Below are positions 57,020 through 64,000 of a stretch of DNA of 64,000 nt, piece after piece. Each line of letters starts with the position of its first letter. Position 1 is the stretch's first letter. The stretch lies in assembly GCF_050624435.1 (NCBI RefSeq), contig NC_134541.1:101924805-101988804 (forward strand). The letters run 5' to 3'. The position numbers were made by a program, and so were the translations under genes. Source of the stretch: Tenrec ecaudatus. Taxonomy: Eukaryota; Chordata; Mammalia; Afrosoricida; Tenrecidae. The notes beneath the pieces are model-generated. The model made no database searches. It was not told the origin of the DNA and saw only the letters and a program-made list of their open reading frames with translations.

Positions 57020-58590
57020 GTCATCAATGTCACCGTTATCTATTGCTACTATAATACAGATGGATGTCTTGGGCAAACCGAGACTTAGCGTCTCACAGTG
57101 TAAGAGGTTGGAAGTCCAAATTCAGGGGGCTGACTCTCGGAGAAAGTTTTTGTCTCTTTTCAACCTCTGCAGGCCTAGTGTTCCAAACTTCCCAAGTCAA
57201 GGAGGTTTTTGGTAGAGGGACCCTCAGTCCAAGGGATGAACTCCTAGCTTCTCTTTCTTAGTATTAGGGAGCAGCCTCTCCTCTGTGCTTCTCTTTCCTC
57301 TGGTCTCTTGTAAGAGGAAAGGTGTGACTAAAGCAAGACGTGAGTTAAGTCAAAGGTGGGACTGAGTCACTCTTTCCAGGCTGTGACTCAAGACACAACC
57401 CACTGTGATCATGCCCTACTAATATAGTGATGCTACAGTTTGTTAACATATCCAAAAAAATAAGATAATTAGATGACAAAGTGGAGGACAACTACCTAAT
57501 TCTGGGAATCATGGCTTAACCAACTTAACCATGACTCAAATTTTGGGGGCTACACTTTAATTCATGATATTCCACCTTAGTCCCCCAAGTTCCTATCATT
57601 GCCGTATGTAAAACACATTTATCCCACCATATCATCCCAATCTAAGTAAAATATGAGTGAGATTTTAGACTTAGTCCATCCTGTGGCAAAATTCCTCTTT
57701 CCCTGTGAACCTGTGAAATCTAGACTACCAGTTACCTCTCTCCAAATTACAATGGTAAAACAGCACAGGTAGAAATGAGAAAAAGAAGGGATAAAGGGTC
57801 CCAACCAAGTCCAAAAGCCAGCAGAATAATTTGCACCCGCTCTCAAGGCTTGAAAACAACCCTCCTTTCTCTGAGACTGTCTGGACAACGGTCCTACAAC
57901 CTTAGCCAACACAACCCACTTTTCATTACTGCCCCTCTCCCACTTCCACTCAAGTGACTCCAAGTGGTCGTTTCAAGCAAGCTTACCAGGCTATCTTCTT
58001 AAAAACTGATGGGTACTGGCTATTCGTGCCTCAAAAACTCTGAGTGTTGGCTACATCCTTTGGATTCTGGCTGGAGGCACCCTAGTCCTAGGCTTCAGCT
58101 TTGTCTTTTTTGTCCACAGGGATGGGAACTTCGCTTCCTTGGCTTCGAGTGGCCCTCCTTTCCTAGTCTATCTGCATGGCCACTGCAGGCTTTACTCTTT
58201 AGCCCTCAGCATGGCAGTCCTGTCCACTACGCTTTGGGTGGTGGCTCCAGCCCCCAGCACACCTCAGTGGCAGCCTCACACTCCAGAACCAAGTTGGCAA
58301 AGGTCGAATTATTTGAAACCTAAGAGGGTGTGTGGAACACCCTTTGAAATCTAGGTGACTGCAGCCGCAACCTTTAAAGTTTTATGGTTGCTTAGCTTTC
58401 TGCAATCCTTCCAACAACAGTTCTGCTCATCTTTGAGTGGCTCCAGGAATGGTTGTTTACTATTCTTGGTAGAAAACATGTGAATCCTTTGGATTGTTTC
58501 CTACATGTGGAATTCTAAGAGGCACACAGTTTTAAATTTTTCCCTGTCCCTTCTCCCCCCGCCCCTTCAGTCTAAGCTGTTGTGGTCATG
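57020..58590 (+). repeat. Old interspersed repeat related to 53,345 and 59,240
   Basis: The left part is shared with 59,240-59,740: gttggaagtccaaattcagg versus caagtccagattcagggcg; ctgtgactcaagacacaacc versus actatgactcaagacacacc. The right part is shared with 53,345-54,000. I cannot see terminal repeats. No gene is supported. Confidence 0.45.
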
Positions 58591-58594
58591 GGTT

Positions 58595-58792
58595 AGATGG
58601 AGAGGTGTAGTAATTATGCATGGGGCTGATAACTGCAAGGTCAGCAGTTTGAAACCACCAAATGCTCCTCTGGAGAAAGGTGGGACTTTCTACTCCCATT
58701 ATGAGTTATAGTCTTGGAAACTCACAGGGGGAGTTCTATCCTGCTATAGATTCACTATGAGTCAGCATCGACTAGATGACAATCCACGTTCT
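58595..58792 (+). repeat. AfroSINE
   Basis: Plus-strand copy: ctgataactgcaaggtcagc (head end), ttatagtcttggaaactcac, and the tail cactatgagtcagcatcgac. Confidence 0.88.
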
Positions 58793-59239
58793 CTTTTTTA
58801 AAAAAGGAACTATGTACTTGGAGGGCAATTCTAGGATGGGTCCTTACTTAGTTCAAGAGTTTTCCAAATCTTTGATTCTGTTTTATATTGCATAATTCAT
58901 TTTTAAGTCCAACTCTTTCCTCTGACATGGACCCTTTAAGATCTTGCTTTGACATCTTATAGTTCATCACTTACTAGTTCTCCCTTCTGCCACACGTTTG
59001 CTGGCATCGATAAGCATTTCTTAAAAAGATAAAGACCGTCTACAGCTCCACTCACCAGAACTGCCTTTGACACCCACAATTCATCCCACAATCCCTTCAA
59101 AGCAATCTAGGCACCTTAAAATTCTTCTACTCACTATCTCTCACCCAATTCCAAAGCTGCCTCTATATTTTAGGCACCCGTTAAAGCAGAACCACACTCT
59201 TATCCACCAAATTCCTCGTTACTACAATCTACTATAGCA
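58793..59239. other. ATF7IP2 intron, nothing recognised
   Basis: No exon or named repeat is supported. Confidence 0.4.
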
Positions 59240-59740
59240 GAAATCCCACAAGTAGATGATTTTTAAAAACCCAGACATTTATTTTCTCACAATTTAGAAG
59301 CCTACAAGTCCAGATTCAGGGCGATAGTTCTTGGGGAAGTAATTGCCGTCTTTCAGTCCATAGGCAAGGTGCTCCTTGTAGATCCCCATGGTTGTAGATC
59401 CCCATGGGTCCTGGCTTCAGTCTTCCTATGAGCATAGGAGGTTCTCAGTACAGAGGTCCCAGGTCCAAGTGACATGCTCTACTCCTCTTTCTTGGTAGTA
59501 GTGAGGTCCCTGTCCGCTGGTCACTTCTTTATACTTTTATCTCTTGTTCAATAAAAGTACGACTCAAGCAAAGGTGTGAATTGAGTAGGTGTATATAACC
59601 TGAGTCACACCTGCTTGTCAAACTATGACTCAAGACACACCCTACCCTATCCTGCCTAATAAACATATAGAGGTTAGGATTTACAGCACATCACATATTT
59701 TGGGGGAACACAATTTAATCCATGACAATCATGAAACTAG
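59240..59740 (+). repeat. Old interspersed repeat related to 57,020
   Basis: It shares several blocks with the left part of 57,020-58,590, including ctcctctttcttggtagtag and the end tttgggggaacacaatttaa. Confidence 0.5.
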
Positions 59741-60179
59741 GAATTTAGGTTATTTGCTTGTTTTGTCACCATGAAATATCTGGAGATCCCAATGGCTCTA
59801 ATTTCTTGTTGGCTACATAGTTTAAAAGGAGAAGGAACTGAAGTATAAATGGCATATTCAAATATTCTAACTCCCAAGCTTTAATTGTCTACATATATTC
59901 TTGAAATTAACAAGTTTAAATGTATAATCAAAAACACACCATAAACATACAAGTGAAGTGGTTCAGAGAAGATGAGACTTTATCACTGACTCTGAGCCCC
60001 ATATGTCTATATTTCATTTTCTTTTGCTTACACCAGAGTAAGATGGGTCTGCTAATATTGTCCCTATACATTTTCAAATAACTCCCTAGCTCTTATTCCT
60101 ATAAACATTCCCTCACAACTGCTCCATTACAGCATGGGTAGAAAGTGGTGTACAACACAAACATTAGAAATTAATAATA

Positions 60180-60580
60180 TTCAAAGAATGTCTTCCAACA
60201 GGACAATGGTTAAAAAAATCTATGGCACATTCATACCAAAGAATATTATACAACAATTAAAAAACAAAAACATGAACCAAATTGGATGATCCTGAAAGGA
60301 ATCATGCTGAGTGAGAAAAAGATGATCTCAGAAGGATGTATATAGTATAACCCCATTCTTATAACATTCTTAAAATAACATAAGTATAGTAATGAGGAAC
60401 AGATTGGTAGGGGCTAGGGAGTGGAGGGAGCCATGGCTATAGAAGAGTTGTATTCGGGACCTCATTGAGATGGAACTGTTCAATAAGCTGATTGTGATGG
60501 TGGTGGTAGTTATATTGATCTACTATGTGATAAAATTACATATACCAACACACAAAAATAAATTTCATTAAACAGGTTTC
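60180..60580 (+). mobile_element. Old L1 3' end
   Basis: Plus-strand old L1: aagaatattatacaacaatt, ggaatcatgctgagtgagaa and atagtataaccccattctta, ending acacaaaaataaatttcatt with an AATAAA. It lies just downstream of the exon at 60,630-60,699. Confidence 0.72.
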
Positions 60581-60629
60581 ATGTAGTCTGGGTTATTACC
60601 CTTTCTTCTTAAAAGAAAATTATTTTTAC

Positions 60630-60699
60630 CTGTGTTGCAGTTGGGTCGGCCTTCTTTTGTAAAATGAACGACAGAATCAAATTTTCTCTTCTCTATAGC
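60630..60699 (-). CDS. ATF7IP2: ATF7IP2 internal coding exon
   Basis: The 70-bp exon is bounded by acceptor attttcag|gctat and donor acacag|gtaaaa. Only the phase-0 entry frame is open, and it reads KRKFDSVVHFTKEGRPNCNT. It leaves with one base, as the exon at 45,750-45,835 requires. The hydrophobic stretch followed by acidic/basic residues resembles the region around the SUMO-interacting motif in ATF7IP proteins; that likeness is inference. Confidence 0.8.
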
Positions 60700-60841
60700 C
60701 TGAAAATTTATTAAAATAGGTTGAATCTCAACAGAAAATATTTAAAAAAACAAAATGTTAACTCATTTAGCATGTAGCAATACTAAAGTTCTTAGAACTA
60801 ACAAACTCAAACAAACAACATTCAGAACCAAGATCACCCAC

Positions 60842-60897
60842 CACATCATCCACGTCAGCATCAGGTGCATTGGAATTTTTGGACTTTATTATAATGT
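60842..60897 (-). CDS. ATF7IP2: ATF7IP2 internal coding exon
   Basis: The 56-bp exon has acceptor tttttttcag|acatt and donor gatgtg|gtgggt. With one base carried from the exon at 62,315 it reads DIIIKSKNSNAPDADVDDV and exits in phase 0, matching the next exon. The donor could lie three bases earlier (gatgat|gtggtg) without changing the frame. Its intron to the next exon is only 142 bp. Confidence 0.75.
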
Positions 60898-61114
60898 CTG
60901 AAAAAAATGATTAAGAGTATGAACACACTGAACAAGCTTGTGAAACTACTAAATATTTATACTCAAAACATGAGTATATGACTACTAACCACAGCAAGAA
61001 CAGAAATATTAAACAACTGTTAACTATGAAAATCTAATTTGGCTTTATGGGTTTTCAAAGTTGTTTTTCCTTTCTGTAATCTTACAGTCATATTAACTCT
61101 TTTGTGACTATGTA

Positions 61115-61242
61115 CCGTATATACTCGAATATACGCTGACTCGAGTATAAGCTGACCGAACACCAGCCGGGGCACCTAATTTTACCACAAAACTGCTTTA
61201 AAAATGTGCTAAAAAACTCGGCTGACACATGAGTATATACAG
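61115..61242 (+). mobile_element. TA-flanked MITE with inverted ends
   Basis: The 128-bp element begins ccgtatatactcg and ends with the inverted form gagtatatacag. TA dinucleotides at 61,113-61,114 and 61,243-61,244 fit a Tc1/mariner-type target. The core cacctaattttaccacaaaa is shared with the copy at 47,619-47,720. It has no coding capacity. Confidence 0.75.
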
Positions 61243-61568
61243 TATATAGAAATTAACATTGGACAAAAATGGAAGATGTATACATTTAAAAATTAATCTT
61301 TAGCCCATGTTGTTGTAATTGGATGAGGAGCACTTTTCCTGCGACCAGCAGGAAGCCTCAGGCGCATGCTGACTATGCCCAGGCACGCTCTGATTTACCG
61401 GCTTCAGTCTAAACCTGGGGGAAACGCAGTGGCCACATAAGTAGAAGCAATATTTTCTGAAACTAAGATGCAAATATTCTCATATGCTGAAAAATGGAAA
61501 TAGGGAATTCTGGATGAGACATGATTGATGAGTCCACAGAGGGTTATTTTAGAGAAAACATATGTATA

Positions 61569-61642
61569 AGAGGGCTTCAAATGTTCCTGGGAAAATTTCA
61601 TTACCTGTTAATTCAATTTTTCCACAAATTTTTGAAGGCTTG
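61569..61642. mobile_element. Small palindromic MITE, mariner-like
   Basis: The left arm agggcttcaaatgttcctgg is the imperfect inverse of the right arm atttttccacaaatttttgaaggct (read in its two halves). The whole, about 74 bp, forms a hairpin like MADE1-type mariner derivatives. TA lies at or near both ends. Confidence 0.55.
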
Positions 61643-61777
61643 TACCAACAAAAACAAGATTAAATTTGTTTATGTAAGGTGTAAAAAGAAATTGTCAAAA
61701 GCAACAAAAAGTATTATAAAACAAATGTGAAAAGTAATCACAGATTCTGAAGAATAGTCAAAATGTTAACTCTTGTG

Positions 61778-61965
61778 CTTCAAACCCACTGTCGCCCAGC
61801 AGATTGTGACTCATAGCAACCCTTTATGTAGGGCTTCAGGGATGGAAAACTTCATTTCAACGGCTAGCCTCGACTTTCTCGCAGAAGAGCTGGTGGGTTC
61901 GAATTGTTAACCTTGAGCTTAGCAGTGTAATGCTTACCCGATACCACCACCAGGGTTCCTTTTAA
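61778..61965 (-). repeat. AfroSINE
   Basis: Minus-strand copy: cagattgtgactcatagcaa on the left, the middle part gggcttcagggatggaaaac, and the head ataccaccaccagggttcc on the right. Confidence 0.85.
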
Positions 61966-62314
61966 AAATCTAAGATAACTTAATACCTAAAACAAAAAGA
62001 CAAACTAAAATCATAACTGCCATTAACAGAAGGCCTGGAAAAACATTTAAAATAATATGTATAAGAAGTCACTAATTTTATAACTTGCAAAGCCATTAAG
62101 CAGATAAAGAAACAAAGCATAAAATGATCAAAGAATAAAAAGAATCTTTAATTATATTAAAGAATTATTTATTCATGCTATAGTAATAAAATACCAATTA
62201 GAAGACTCTAGAAAGAATTAAATTTATTTTTTAAAAATTATTCAACTTTCTATTTTCAACACTGATGAGAGGCTTTTAAATTTGATAGGCCATATTATAA
62301 TCAATGTAAGATAC

Positions 62315-62385
62315 CTGTTTGATTTGTTGTAATTGAAGCTGTCAAAATAGGACTTTCCACAGAAATGAATATAACATCATCGTTA
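62315..62385 (-). CDS. ATF7IP2: ATF7IP2 internal coding exon (first one in the window)
   Basis: The 71-bp exon has acceptor cattttag|taacga and donor aaacag|gtatct. It enters with one base completing a split codon and leaves with one base over. The frame reads NDDVIFISVESPILTAS. The acidic residues followed by VIFIS resemble a SUMO-interacting motif. Upstream exons, with the SETDB1-binding part, lie beyond position 64,000. Confidence 0.78.
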
Positions 62386-63654
62386 CTAAAATGATAGAAA
62401 ATAAAATAAAACATGCATTAACAGGTCTCAACATGCAATCAATGGCTAGAATTCTTCTAATATTGTGCACCTAGCTTAATAGACATAGCTTACTAGAATA
62501 ATTGTGGGGGGAGATGAAAGTTAAAAAAAATACCCAAGCAGCCTCCTCTGTGACCAACTGATACCTATTCATCACTAATGGATCATCTCACATTTCAGAC
62601 AATAGTAAAAAAATCTACTTAAATCACCTCAAAGCCAAGTCAGGTCTCATGTTAGGAGTGACAAAGGACCTCCCTCCACAGCCCCAAGGCCCTGATCCTC
62701 CCCTTCCTCCACTCTCTCCAGTATTGGATACAATGATAATGCTAAGAAAAGGGAGCAAAGAGCCAGAAGCTGGGGCCTTGGGCCAGTAAAATCCACATGT
62801 TCCTAAGCCTCACCTAATCACAGTTGGAGCAATAGGCCATCTGAGTGGAGCTGCAGTATAAGCCAAGGATCTGCAGGAACGCAGCATTGGGGCACAGACT
62901 GGATGTGCAGTGTTCACTTCACCTAAGACCAGGAGAACTGCCCTTTGCACCCCAAGGACACGGGGGCCAGTGCGACCCTGTTCCAATTGAGTGGGGCTTT
63001 TGATGGAGAGCAAGAAATTCTGGTGGGGAGGGGTAGGGTGGCTTTTCCCCTGGCTGGAAATCCTGACCACATCTGCTCAGTTTGTGGTTTGCAATAGCAC
63101 AGGCTGACAGCTGTCAGAAGCACAGGGACCCAGGGCCTGAGGGGGCCGGAGATGGTGGCTGCAGGGAAAAGAACAGTCATCTCACAGTACAGATTCTGAA
63201 AATACTGGAGCCCAAGTGGCATTTACACACTAAAGTTTGGAATAATGCTAAATCTTTACACGGCAATTTGGTCTCTAGAACCTATCCATGTAGTTAATTA
63301 GGGAGTGGGTGTAATTTTTATATACCTAATTGTGAATACAGTAATAACAGACAGGTAAAACTTATTAGAAATTGAACACACAAAAAACATATTAGAAATC
63401 AATAGTGAGAAAAAAGTGAAATAGTGAAAAAGAGTTTTGGGGGCATTCTTGCTTCTGGTTGATTTTTTATTTTCCCTAGATTGTAGTGTGATATTGCTAT
63501 TGCTGTATCATCATTTATTTTTTTTGTTGGAATATTCCTGGCAAATTATTTTCCTTTAAATATTTTACTCTTAATTGTAGTGTGTCTTTGTCTTTTGGTT
63601 TGTTTTAGAAGTAGCAAATAGGTGTATTTTATACTTCCTTTTAAAGGAGTCTTA
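62386..63654. other. ATF7IP2 intron, nothing recognised
   Basis: The part at 62,640-63,200 is G+C-richer and has minus-strand ORFs of 86 and 99 codons, but they show no domain or splice-phase support. No named repeat is seen. Confidence 0.4.
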
Positions 63655-64000
63655 AGGTCATCCAGCTGAGAAGCAACAAAGCCCACATGGAAGAAGCACA
63701 CCAGCCTGTGTGATTACGAGGTGCAGAAGGGATCCGTTATCAGGGATCAAAGAACAAAAAATCATCGTTGTGTGCTCACCTCCCAGATATGATCGCTGAA
63801 GACAAATGAGTGCATAAGCAAATGTGGCAAAGAAAGCTGATGGTGCCCGGCTATCAAAAGATATAGCATCTGGCATCTTAAAGGCTTGAAGGTAAGCAAG
63901 CGGCCATCTAGCTCAGAAGCAACAAAGCCCACATGGAAGAAGCACACCAGCCTGTGTGATCATGAGGTATCAAAGGGATGAAGTATCAGGCATCAAAGAA
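63655..64000 (+). mobile_element. L1 3' UTR fragment, cut by the window edge
   Basis: Plus-strand L1 3' UTR starting inside the tandem module: catccagctgagaagcaaca at 63,660 and again ccatctagctcagaagcaac at 63,903. Two module copies are visible and the rest lies outside. Confidence 0.88.

Noticed and set aside
62810-63222. 86- and 99-codon minus-strand ORFs upstream of the ATF7IP2 exon at 62,315
   Set aside because: No acceptor/donor pair giving the one-base carry required by the next exon, and no similarity to the ATF7IP family that I can see.
1-64000. Search for CRISPR arrays, operons, riboswitches, rRNA or free tRNA genes
   Set aside because: The window is mammalian. The only tRNA-like sequences are AfroSINE heads, and the only regular repeats are transposon modules and microsatellites.

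Overview
This is nuclear DNA of a placental mammal in the Afrotheria, most likely a tenrec such as Echinops. Three things in the sequence point there. tRNA-derived SINEs of the AfroSINE type occur on both strands. There are RTE/BovB-type LINE fragments. A SPIN-type hAT transposon remnant is present at 21,037-21,229; SPIN is patchily distributed in mammals, and the tenrec is its known afrotherian host. The species call is inference and rests on recognising repeat families by eye.

The only host gene I can support is the 3' part of ATF7IP2 (MCAF2), on the minus strand. Five consecutive coding exons (62,315-62,385; 60,842-60,897; 60,630-60,699; 45,750-45,835; 43,194-43,607) have matching splice phases and end in a fibronectin type III domain, a stop codon and a polyadenylation signal near 42,614. 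Upstream exons lie beyond the right edge. I found no RNA genes, no CRISPR and no prokaryotic features.

Region by region: 1-5,500 holds a truncated L1 3' UTR, AfroSINEs and a solo ERV LTR inserted in a SINE. 5,500-12,425 is a minus-strand RTE element split by plus-strand L1s that contain further L1s, each with its own target-site duplication. 12,426-15,060 is mostly unclassified. 15,065-20,305 is a second minus-strand RTE split by L1s and an LTR. 20,306-24,454 holds an LTR carrying the SPIN element and a plus-strand RTE reverse-transcriptase remnant. 24,455-42,001 is one decayed minus-strand L1 into which a full-length L1 (30,157-39,096) has inserted. Both ORFs of the younger L1 are intact (359 and 1,274 codons), and a 14-bp target-site duplication flanks it. 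42,010-64,000 is the ATF7IP2 3' end and introns, with older L1s, AfroSINEs, hAT and TA-flanked MITEs, a 722-bp solo LTR and another L1 3' end running off the right edge.

The window is therefore a layered record of retrotransposition next to a gene whose family acts in SETDB1/H3K9me3 silencing. The most notable object is the apparently retrotransposition-competent L1, with a repeated-module 5' UTR and an unusual double 3' end.
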